Source: Hysterangium stoloniferum (taxonomy: Eukaryota; Basidiomycota; Agaricomycetes; Hysterangiales; Hysterangiaceae). From it: a stretch of 64,000 bases of DNA. The stretch spans positions 48,765 through 112,764 of the forward strand of contig WHVD01000221.1 of NCBI GenBank assembly GCA_015178975.1. Reading direction: 5' to 3'. Positions 1 to 10,529 of the stretch are shown piece after piece; the first letter of the stretch is position 1, and each line of letters starts with the position of its first letter. The translations under genes were made by a program, and so were the position numbers. Under the pieces are notes generated by a model, which made no database searches, was not told the origin of the DNA, and was given only the letters and a program-made list of their open reading frames with translations.

Positions 1-43
1 GTGTGGTCTTTCTTCTATACTATACTAATACCATGCTTGTCAG

Positions 44-217
44 AAAATGAACGGTCGTTTTTTTTCTGGTCGGCAAGTAGAAGCCGCGTTGTTCACTGGA
101 TCGCAGAGATTCAAACGTAGCGGAGCAGGGGATGATGAGGGGGATGACGATACCGATGAAGCAGAAAAGAAAAGATTGGATGAGTTTGCAAATTGGTTGA
201 TGACGGAAGGAGATTGA
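44..217 (+). CDS. Cus2/Tat-SF1-like splicing factor, 3' terminal exon (partial)
   Basis: Last exon of a gene entering from the left edge. Acceptor TGTCAG at 38-43 is preceded by a CTAATA-like branch site, and the frame is open from 44 to the TGA at 215-217. The peptide begins KMNGRFFSGRQVEA, the RNP1-like strand and following helix of a UHM/RRM domain, continues with a basic FKRSG segment and an acidic tract, and ends EFANWLMTEGD. This C-terminal layout is what I remember of fungal Cus2/Tat-SF1 proteins, which act on U2 snRNP in pre-spliceosome assembly. The intron on its left fills 1-43 and may start exactly at base 1 (GTGTGG) or further left. The assignment rests on about 57 residues. Another UHM-type splicing factor is possible. 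Confidence 0.6.
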   Translation, partial: KMNGRFFSGRQVEAALFTGSQRFKRSGAGDDEGDDDTDEAEKKRLDEFANWLMTEGD

Positions 218-377
218 TAATGTCATTATGTGTGTTAATGTTGTAAAATCCGTATATGACCCCTGATGTAATGATATTGAAAGGGAATAAACATCTACCA
301 ACACCCAAAGAATGGTTTAGCGTCGATAGTTTCGAGTCTCTGTAAGTGGATAGCATTAGCTATAGCTCGGAGGCGTT

Positions 378-3300
378 TCAAATACCCACCTCAACAATGA
401 CTGTACGCGTTTTCGTGGTGGAAGATGATGCGCTGTTGCGCGGCCGTATCCAATCTAGGCTGCGACGCACATAGTCGCTTGACGCGCGACCATGCGATAG
501 TAAGCTTCGAGTCTCCGGGTGAATATCCTGGGGATCCGTACGATAGTCTCCAGCGTCCGTGTCGACATCAGATACGTACCCAGAGAGCACAGGGGCCGAA
601 ATAGTTGACGACGCTAACGCATCTACTTGATGTTCCGATTCTGCGTCGCCTAAGTCGTGGTCCATCAAATCCCCATGAGTTGACGTATTTTCAGGTATGT
701 TTCTCGCAAGATTTATATCTGCGCCTACACCTATGTCATCTTCAATACCTTCATCCTCTTCGACAACAGCCTGTTCCATGCCGAGTTTCTTCAAGCCACG
801 TTCTACTTCATCTAAACGCTCCATGTGTTCCAATACCCGCACGCCGCTTGCACCCGGGTTAATCTTCTGGAACTTGTTAGCAAATGGTACGGGCCTCGTC
901 CCAGGACCGGAGCTGTTATCTGTTGTTGAACGCCGCCTTGGCGGAGGGAATTGATATGAACCGATGCTACGACTTCGTAGCCGTCGTTCAGCAGGTGCAA
1001 CCTGCTGAACTCGATCATCGAGATTGTTATGGATCATAGTTGACGGCAATATGGGAGACAAGAATGGGTCTACTGGTACTTCGTTCACCGGCACTTCGAC
1101 TTCATCATCCCACACAAGGACCTTCTGCCTTCTAGTAAGTTCGAGAGGGCCTTCATCCTGAGAGTAGCATGCACGTCTTTAAAGGAATAACAATAATCAT
1201 CACAAGCAACACACTGAATGTTTTAAGCACTGAACAATATTCCAGGCTTGGCCTTTTATCACTGCCATTTGACGCTATTATAAAAATTCGACGATTATCT
1301 CGAGATATTGAGGTTGATGAAAATACCTTGAACATTTTGGGGTGAAAGTCGGGATCCAAAGCAAAAAGCTTCTTTAACTCGAAGGTGGTTTCTTCCCACC
1401 AGGCCTTAGAAGTCAGTAAGGGTAAGAAATGACTGCGTGTTTTCTCGCTAAAGGGGCTACCGCCAGATATAAACAAGACAAAGCGGGACATGTCCTATAT
1501 CACTTACCGACCGATGACACTAACCGGTAGATATAACCACCCGTACGTGAAGGAACGCCACCCCTTGGGATGTTCGTGAGGAAAAGCAAGGCTGTTATCA
1601 ATGGCGGCTAACTGTCATGTTATATACAAAATTAAACAAAAATCAACTAAGCGGTAACATATAGGAATCTTACATGCAAATGAGGTCCCCGGGTATTTGA
1701 AGTTGTCGCAACATGGTCTTGCCCAAATGACCGTATTAGGCCTGGGCCGGGTTGAACATTGATCACGGTTGACGGCGAGGACGGAGGACGGGGGTCAGAA
1801 CCTATAATCTCACGCATGGCAGGCATGAGCGAGGTGGATGAGCGCGAAGGTGCAATATCGATAAGGGCTCGCTCATGATTTCCTTCACAATATTTGATCA
1901 TGTAGTTATCGGCCCCACGATCTGTATTACGCATCAAGACATCTGAAACAAGTCATACGTTAGTACATAGAGCGCATACAGTGATTGTTGCCCAACCGAG
2001 TATGACAAGTCTACTAATAATCAGTATACGAAAATATAAAGGCACCTAGATACTTACTTTTCTAATTCTTCTCTAAACTCGTGTTGTAGCAACCTTGTCC
2101 AATGGAATCTTTCGGATCCCCCACCAAGACTAGAATGTTCACCAAAGATGCGTTCATCCTCGTTGTCGTCATCATCATTTAGTTCCTCTTCTCCTGTGCG
2201 GCCACACAAAACCTGTAAAGCAGCAAGGATCCGCTTGGAAGCTCCACCCGTTCGATGGGTTGAATCGTCAAAAGTGTCTGATATTGATCGCCCTGGTAAT
2301 GGATGTGCCCGAAGAAATTCTGATGCATCTGATACACATGAATACAGCACGACACAACCTCCTCAATGAATGCAGCTAACCTTGATATCCATGAAGGAAA
2401 CATTGCAAGCTACCTACTTTGCCTGGTAAAGGCTTCCCTTTCTTGGCTGCGCTGCGGTCCAACCAGTCGTAAAAGAAGGCCTATATGAACAATTGAGTTG
2501 TAGACTTCCGAGTGGGCGTTGGGCGCATCTTACAGGGCTGGAAAATGAGACAAGCTCCGTACGAGGAACAATGTAAAGTTGAAGGCGCTCATCGAGAAGC
2601 GATGCTGCAGCTTCACTTATGTAACTAGTGAAATAGACAAGTTATATCACAGAAACACAGCGAAATCGTCATGGCAATACCTCAAATTAGGAATGAGACA
2701 ACTGCGACCAAAGGGTATTATCCAACGAAACTGCCGGTGAATCCATTTGGTGGTCTTTGGATTCAACCTCCCGTAGGGTTCTTCATCCTTCGGTTTAAAT
2801 ACACTACCGTGCTTGTGCCGTAAATCCAAAGATGGACACTTTTGAAATATTTTGCGGCTTACCCAACGGTTTGTAGACGTCCATCGACTTTGGCGCGGGC
2901 AAAGTAAGAGCCTGAGCTCCCTTTGGAGATCATCTTCGGATGTGAGCCATCCACTATAGCCTCTCGGACACTGTCGGTCATACTATATGACTATTAGAAA
3001 TGCACAAAAATTCGTCAGTGTTATGCACGTACGTCATGTATTTTTCATGTGTCATGGGAGGATTATGATCCAAGGTTTTTATCTAAAGTAGTTCAGATAA
3101 TACCGAGCTACAAAGGATGTAAAACTGACCGGCCGCGAATAGTTATGAGGGACTTGTACTTCTGGTCCGAAGACCGAGTGCATGATCTCGAGCTTTTGAG
3201 CAATCGGCCCCGCTTTCTGCAGTAAATTAAAAAGTCATGGCCTATACCTGATTTTGTAGGGGAAACTTTCTTACCTTCTTCCTCTTCACTTTCTGGGCAA

Positions 3301-3478
3301 TATTCTCAGTCCATTTCTTGAAAGCGGTGTCTATAGTACGCAAGTCGATGTGCGGCCTCTTTCTCTTCGTGCCCAGTGGGGGCGAACCAGGCTGATGAAG
3401 ACCCACATCTCCCTGTTCAAGCTCTTCACCTTCGACAGATTGTGCTAGAGGCTGGTAATGGGCTCGATTTGGTGACAT
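378..3478 (-). CDS. LSB6: Type II phosphatidylinositol 4-kinase (13 exons, one apparent 1-nt frameshift)
   Basis: Predicted enzyme phosphorylates phosphatidylinositol at D4 on Golgi/endosomal/vacuolar membranes. Family motifs in order: SKGSSGSYFARAKVDG (ATP-binding loop), VFKPKDEEPYGRLNPK (catalytic lysine), GRSCLIPNLSYISEAAAS, YIVPRTELV, FLHGYQDASEFLRAHPLPG, VLMRNTDRGADNYMIKY (catalytic loop), then AIDNSLAFPHEHPKGWR (metal-binding Asp); the C-terminal ~260 residues are low-complexity. Exons on the minus strand: 3478-3275, 3216-3130, 3082-3033, 2982-2863, 2803-2681, 2624-2534, 2480-2381, 2328-2058, 1942-1674, 1611-1508, 1456-1327, 1274-1215, 1157-378. All junctions are GT-AG and in phase except exon 8/9, which is off by one base at an AAAA run. 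Start chosen at 3478 (MSPNRAHYQPL). An in-frame ATG at 3520 would overlap the promoter shared with the V-ATPase gene. Confidence 0.85.
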
Positions 3479-3548
3479 TAGGAGAACCACGACCTCCAAG
3501 TGACGTTGATTACACGTCACACACAGTCACACCCTGCTTTGCCCAACC
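3479..3548. promoter_or_regulatory. Compact divergent promoter between LSB6 and V-ATPase E
   Basis: Only 70 bp separate the two divergent start codons (3478 minus, 3549 plus). The interval contains TGACGT at 3501-3506 and ACGTCA at 3514-3519, an inverted pair of CRE/ATF-type half-sites 7 bp apart. Joint control by a bZIP factor is inference from motif and position. No TATA box is evident. Confidence 0.5.
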
Positions 3549-4549
3549 ATGTCGTCTCGACCACTCAACGATGATGAGGTTCTTAGTGAAATGAACAAGA
3601 TGGTGATTTAATTTCAATATAAGGAGAATCTAAGACTGAAACTATCCTCGTTTAGGTGGCGTTTATCAAGCAGGAGGCGCTTGAAAAGGCCCGGGAGATC
3701 AAGGTCAAGGCTGATGAGGAATTTGCTATCGAGAAGGTTGGGATATAACGATACTTTGGAGTCTTTTGCTTACTTCTGAATCTATGAGTAGGCAAAGATT
3801 GTAAAGCAGGAGTCTCAAGCCATTGATGCTATGTACGAGAAGAAACGCAAGGGAGTCGAAGTAGCACAGAAGATGTTTGTGATTTGTGATCCTTGCTAAG
3901 ATTTTCAACTGACGTTACACCAAAGTGCACAATCAACACAGACCAATAAATCCCGTCTACGGTTGCTACAAGCCCGGGAACAACATTTACAGGATCTCTT
4001 TGAGACGGCACGCTCTGCGATTGTTACTTTGTCACAAGACGAGGCTAAATACGCTCAACTAATTGAGAGCACCATCGTTCAGGTATGGCTCTTATCAAGA
4101 GGCAGCTTGCAGTAGCTTATTTTATTAACATAGGGTTTACTGCAAATGCTAGAACCAGAGGTGACTGTGCTTGGAAGAAAGAAAGATGTCTTACTCGTTG
4201 AGCGTGCTGCTGAGGGAGCAAAATTTCAATACAATCATATTAGTGGTCGTGAGGTTAATATCAGGGTCGAGGGAACATTGGCCGACGACAGGTATTGATG
4301 CTGTCATGGCAGGTTTGTTCAGCTAACTCATTGTTCTAATTAGCGCCGGAGGCATCCGACTGGTCAGTGGAACTAGACGTATAACCATCGATAATGCACT
4401 AGATGAGCGACTACGCTTGTTGGAGGACCGTGTAAGTTTTGACTTGTTCTTCTTTCCTATCGTAAGGGATCTAACCTTTTGAATAGATGCTACCAGAAAT
4501 CAGGAGAGATTTGTTTGGAGCGAACGAGAACCGTAAATTCTACAACTAA
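3549..4549 (+). CDS. VMA4: V-type proton ATPase subunit E
   Basis: Peripheral-stalk subunit of the V1 sector, which holds the stator that couples ATP hydrolysis to proton pumping into vacuoles and endosomes. Seven exons: 3549-3602, 3656-3736, 3792-3874, 3926-4082, 4134-4291, 4344-4431, 4487-4549. All introns are GT-AG of 51-55 bp and all phases agree, giving 227 aa, the normal family length. Recognisable sections: MSSRPLNDDEVLSEMNKM; a long charged N-terminal coiled-coil (FIKQEALEKAREIKVKADEE, then TNKSRLRLLQAREQHLQDL); a globular C-terminal domain with VLGRKKDVLLVERAA, GGIRLVSGTRRITIDNALDE and the terminal LPEIRRDLFG. Ends in AAC-TAA at 4549. The neighbour upstream is LSB6, head to head. Confidence 0.93.
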
Positions 4550-6266
4550 CGCCTTATTATATTCTTTGGCAACGTATGATTCTGAATGGCCGCCACATCC
4601 GTTACCACATTTTTTCAGCGTATTACCCTCTTGATTTTCTTCAGGAAGTGGACATTGGCTAACTCAAGGATGACAATACAAACACCTTGTAGACCCTTCT
4701 GTGAACCTCAGTATAATAATTTCATCTATTTACCAGAACTGGGATTGTTATTTGAAGCGAGGGGCTTGATCAATCAACGTAAGCTTGGATACAATGAAAC
4801 TATGGGCACATTTCCTGGAACTAAGTAATATATGATGTATTGCAAGTACAATAACAAGTATTTTCAATCTATTGTAAGTCTTTATCGTAAAAGAAATCTG
4901 TCAGCCTGAGTGCAAAAAAAAAGTCCAATATAGTTGTCGCAGAGTCAAAAGTGCCTCCAGGTCGCCGTGAACATGCGACTATTAGGGTAACAATATATAA
5001 ACGGCAAGCACATCGTCAAAGGCTGAATGGTCAATACAAGAAGAACTTGTCGGCTATATTGACCGATTTAAACTTGACAGTCAATAAAGCGGGATCTGTA
5101 TGATTCACAAAATCCTCCTTTTGTTCCACAAATCTGACAGTCACTGGTTCCCAAGTGAAGACTCTTAGACTACAAGCCACAAATACTATGATAACCTCGG
5201 AACTGGTATGATACCAGCGATACCTATTCACGGAAACTCAAAGACATTGATCGATTTGCCGAGGACTTTAAGCCCTGCTTCCATGAGCACTGCTTCCCTC
5301 GATTAGCATCGTCAATGTTGACAGGGGCTAGCCACAAGGTTTTGTTTCTCTGCAAAGAAATAGCTCACGAATATGGGCACCGGTGTTAGACCTTACTGAG
5401 CTAAATCCAAGTCCTCAAGTCCATTTCACCCCACCTGTACATTTATTTATCTCTGGCCCCATCATAATCTTCTTGTCAGGACATTATTATAGCTCACAAG
5501 AGTAGCTGGTTTTACGTCTCCCGCCAAGTTAGGCGACGCCCTCACTCCATCCCTTTGCCTCAACAATTCAGAAAATGACTTGCCGAGCACATCACCTCCA
5601 GATACAGCTACGATTATTTCAACACCACTATGACATGCCCGGGCTGTGTTAGCCGTCCCTACAGTTTTTGTTTCATGCAAAAGGCGCTAGGCAAAAGGTT
5701 TCATCATATGGTCCACTTGTATTCCCATTCAAAAAGCACTAACCGCTATGTATTTAGTCGGGCACTGTCAGATGGAGCCTTGTTCGGAACCGGACATTAC
5801 TTTGTTGTGTCCTTTTTTTTTGCAGACAAATTTTATTCTTTTTGTATGACCGGCATCGTGTCGCCGGTTAAAGCACATGGAGCTGGGTAACTTGATTTTC
5901 CAAATTATGACCCAGTCGTGTAATCAAGGGCTCGGCTCGATCGAGCCTTTATCGATCTGATGTTGGCTTGGCGCCATCAATGTGGCTGTGCCGCCGCAGC
6001 CCGCAAATGATCCTCAGATTCCCCGTGCTTTTGTCACAAATTTGTTACTATAATACTCATGTTCTGGAAGACTCCTTCCCCCACCCCTTCCCCCCTACAC
6101 CTTTTCCCACCCCCTACACTTTTTCCCCCCACACCCTTTTGCCTCCCCCCCACACTCTCACACCCTTACCCTCCCCCCACTCTTTCACACTCTTTTCTCC
6201 CCCCCTCCCCCCTCTTTCCCCAGGCGCACGCGTTCTACAATATTTGGTTATTAGCATCAGTGTGTC
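4550..6266. other. Intergenic stretch with C/T-rich tract upstream of the GPCR
   Basis: No gene that I can support. Between about 6073 and 6225 the plus strand is almost pure C/T with runs of 5-8 C, a pyrimidine-rich tract of the kind common upstream of fungal start codons; it ends ~40 bp before the GPCR ATG. Short ORFs on the minus strand (5031-5231, 5462-5680) have unremarkable composition and no recognisable motif. They could be exons of an unknown spliced gene. Confidence 0.4.
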
Positions 6267-8119
6267 ATGACGGTTCACCAGAATTTCTCGAAAAAAGGTG
6301 ACAGGGTTGGCCTCGCTGTCAGTCTTCTCACCTTTCTCGAGCACACTGTATAAACTCTCTGATTTTCATTCCAGCTCATAGCGACCAGTGGTTTGACCTC
6401 TTCCTTGAGCACGGGTCTCCTTTTACTGTACATTATGGTACGCATACATCATCGAACACGTCGACCGACAGCAATACCCATTCCCATTTTCATAGTGGCA
6501 TGCGTTCTTTACACGTGAAAAATCGTCACCGGTACACCGTGGCGTTCGCGCTTTTACACGTTCATCGCTAGGCTGCTATTTGATGTCCTTGTTGTTCTGT
6601 GACTTTTTGCAAGGTCCGTCCGTCTCGGTCGCTACTTGCCGCCCCAAAACAACAACTCTGACGCTCTCATTGTAGGTTCCGCGTTTACACTTAATTACCG
6701 ATGGGCAGCTCAGGGAGTAATGAACGAGGGCAAGTTTTGTACAGTTCAGGGACTGGTATCAGAGATTGGTGATCTTGGGGCAGCGCTATGGTCAATGGCT
6801 ATTGCAGGGCATACTTTCTGGCGAGTTTATCCCCCCCCTCCCGTCCACCTTTTATCATTAACATTCTAATAATTAGGTTACTCTTCTTGGTCAAAAAACC
6901 TCATTTCCTAGCTGCTCCCATTGTTCTCACCCTCGGGTGGTCAACCTTGATTATTCTTCCGATCGTTGGACCTACACTTATCCAAACCACAAAACGAGGC
7001 TCTTTCTTTGGGCTGAGTGGGGCTTGGTGTTGGGTTGGTGTTGGATATGGAACAGAACGCTTATTATACCTTTATGTTGGTCATTCAATTTGACGGCCGG
7101 ATAGCTGCTTGATCATTTTCTTTCTCCTTTAGGTCTGGGTATTCTCGGCTCTCTTCACCTCGTTCGTTATCTACAGTACGTCGAGCCTGACCTAATCAAA
7201 AATCTGCTCCATTAACATCCTGAAGCACTCATTTACCTTCGTTTCGCAAATTTCATCACTATTGGTGACAAGGGCCGATTCGTGCTACACTTTCGGCGTA
7301 CTAAGCGTCAAGATGTTTTACAAAGTGGGCTTTCAGCCCCTCGCGTTGGAGCAGGAGTCACTTCGGAATTACGGACGTCACGACGTCTATCTTCTTCTCT
7401 TCCTGGTTGCTTTGACTGGACGAGGGATACACACGATGGCGTTACAACATCTGGCACCTCAGGCAATACCAGCGATGTCAACTCTGCCCGTTCCCCTGCT
7501 CTTGTCAGCAAGCACCTGAAACAAGTTGCGCGACGACTAATGTGGTATCCTATTTGTGAGCTTTATATTCGATCATTTACTCTATTACCTGCTCTAAACG
7601 GAAGGAATGTGTTTGCATATAGTATACGCTATCGTAGTCCTACCTGTTTCTATTTGCCGTATGGGGGTTCTAGCAGGGTGGACACCGCCCTTTGAATTTT
7701 TTGTATTTGCTGGGATTTGCTTTAGTGGAAGTGGTGAGCACCTCTCCCCCCACAATATGTCTTTCCTTGTTGAACCATCATCAACTATTGTGTCGTTAGG
7801 CTTCACGAATGCAATTCTCTTCATTTTCACGCGGCATAGCTTTATCCGAAAGGTTGCAAAATCGCATGGAACTCGCATACATGTCACAACACAACGTATC
7901 ACCGTCGGTGAAGATGGAGTAGATGTGGAATTAAGTAACATTGGAACAGCCGGTACCTCGCCTGCCACTCTAAAATCCCCATACTTCCTCAACAACGACT
8001 CAGACTCTCCTTTTCCAGGGGAACCCACCGAGAAAAGAGCAAAGTTCGAAGACGATAGTGAATGTGAGAATAAAGAGACGGATATAACCAATGTCCATTT
8101 ATCCGTGTTCGGGCAGTAA
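6267..8119 (+). CDS. Git3/cAMP-receptor-like G-protein-coupled receptor
   Basis: Predicted 7-TM plasma-membrane receptor of the fungal glucose/cAMP-receptor-like class. Nine exons: 6267-6347, 6375-6437, 6496-6613, 6676-6820, 6877-7075, 7133-7175, 7226-7555, 7623-7733, 7800-8119; total 469 aa with every phase consistent. Helices seen: VGLAVSLLTFLEHTLIATSG and SLSTGLLLLYIM; LGCYLMSLLFCDFLQG; LVSEIGDLGAALWSMAIAGH; FLAAPIVLTLGWSTLIILPI; VWVFSALFTSFVIYT; MWYPILYAIVVLPVSIC; FVFAGICFSGSGFTNAILFI. FCTVQG (before TM3) and WCWVG supply the usual extracellular disulfide cysteines. A ~95-residue Ser/Thr-rich third intracellular loop lies between TM5 and TM6, and the tail is acidic. The fourth intron uses a GC donor (GCGAGT at 6821). 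Ligand unknown. Class is solid by topology; subfamily is less certain. Confidence 0.82.
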
Positions 8120-8160
8120 TTGCGTTATCTGTAGTATATTCTATACCGTAGAATAATGTT

Positions 8161-8182
8161 GGGGGGGGGGGGGGAGGGGGGG
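8161..8182 (+). repeat. Poly-G tract (G14-A-G7)
   Basis: Fourteen G, one A and seven G lie 42 bp after the GPCR stop codon and 160 bp before the NDUFS7 start. The tract sits in the short tandem intergenic space, and its length is prone to sequencing error. G-quadruplex formation is possible but untested. Confidence 0.9.
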
Positions 8183-8341
8183 TTAATGGAACATAATGTA
8201 ATGAAAGAATATACAAGTCCCTGTGCTGAGGTCCCATTAGAACATTTATAACTTTTTCCGCCTACAACTTCTAGTCTGTTGCAACTTGAAGTCGGAGTTT
8301 GAAGCAATGACATCTGAATCCTCCGCTCCGTGACCTTAACA

Positions 8342-9404
<1,063 letters not shown>

Positions 9405-10529
9405 TTGGTAGAAAGGATGTATACATATACAATGAATGATAAACAAATTTTTTACCAAGGATATGATCAAGATCTCGAAATATTGTGTGATATTTTTCAG
9501 AGTAGCAAGAACGGGTTTATAGCAACATCTATCCATAGCAAGTTTGGGGGTGCGACTCTGGCGATATTACCTCGGAATTGACATTTAAATATTGGACGAA
9601 TAGAATAGTGAAACGAGCCCGATATTAAGCCTGTAAGAATGGATACAACTCCGAGATTATCATGGAGTCGACCTCATGAGAAGCACCAGGATTCAGTCAT
9701 TGTTCGGATCGACATTGAGCAAGAAGGTATAAGCTTTACAGAAAGACACCGGAGAGTTCCTTATTGTATTCTGCTGTTGTTCATTTCAGAGATTCAGGCG
9801 ATGTCAAGGGTTGAACTCTAGAGGGATATTAATCATGTGGATCCTGATATCATCCTCGCGTATATGGAAGCAATATATCTTTTCATTAATTACGCCAGAA
9901 GGACGTACTATACGGCGTTATAGAGCGACATGTCAGTTCTGTGTATCGGCTGTCGTTACTTGGAGGTTCAAGGTTTTCGGCGACGTCGTGTACTAGGGTA
10001 GCAACCTGTCCTCATGACTTTTCAAGAACAAAGAAGCATGTTGGCACACTAGCATTGATTGACTTCTTATTCGAGACATTTGTTAAGCTAATAGAGTACA
10101 TGACATGAGGAGTGCCCGAGTTCACACTCAGGATGGAAGGTATGACGGGAGTAGAGTATCGAATGAAAGTTATGACGGAAATAGAGTATCGAATGAAAGT
10201 TTTAATGTACTATGCAACGAAGGGAACTTCGACAAATAAAACAAAGAGGGGAAATGCCAGTTGGATGTCTATATGCAAAGAGGAAACAAAGAGTTCGATA
10301 GGTTTTGAATGATAAGCAGGGCAAAAGCGAGAGCACAAATAGGGTTTGGTCGTAGAGAACGATTGATGGTACATCTAGTCAGGAAACAGGAACACAGGAA
10401 GACGGCAAATATAGTAGAGTTGTATGCATGATTAAACCAGATGAGGGGGGCACAAGTAAGCAGTCAGTCCGATTATAGCAGGTTAGTCACAACGTGATTA
10501 TAAGCAATGCGTAATTATGGACGAGAGCG
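9405..10529. other. Intergenic region between convergent genes, with a short duplication
   Basis: No gene seen between the ends of NDUFS7 (+) and the Mei2-like gene (-). A tandem ~30-bp duplication sits at 10139-10199 (two copies of a unit containing TATGACGG, TAGAGTATCG and AATGAAAG). The small ORF over it (10112-10312) is a product of the repeat and has no protein-like features. Confidence 0.5.

Noticed and set aside
4586..4828. 80-aa plus-strand ORF after the V-ATPase gene
   Set aside because: Short, no motif; lies in the 3' flank of VMA4.
5031..5690. Possible spliced minus-strand gene from ORFs 5031-5231 and 5462-5680
   Set aside because: Text such as FTWEPVTVRFVEQKEDFVNH looks faintly protein-like, but I could not join the ORFs with in-phase splice sites and recognise no family.
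10112..10312. Small repeat-containing ORF between NDUFS7 and Mei2
   Set aside because: It is a translation of the tandem duplication at 10139-10199 with no start context or motif.
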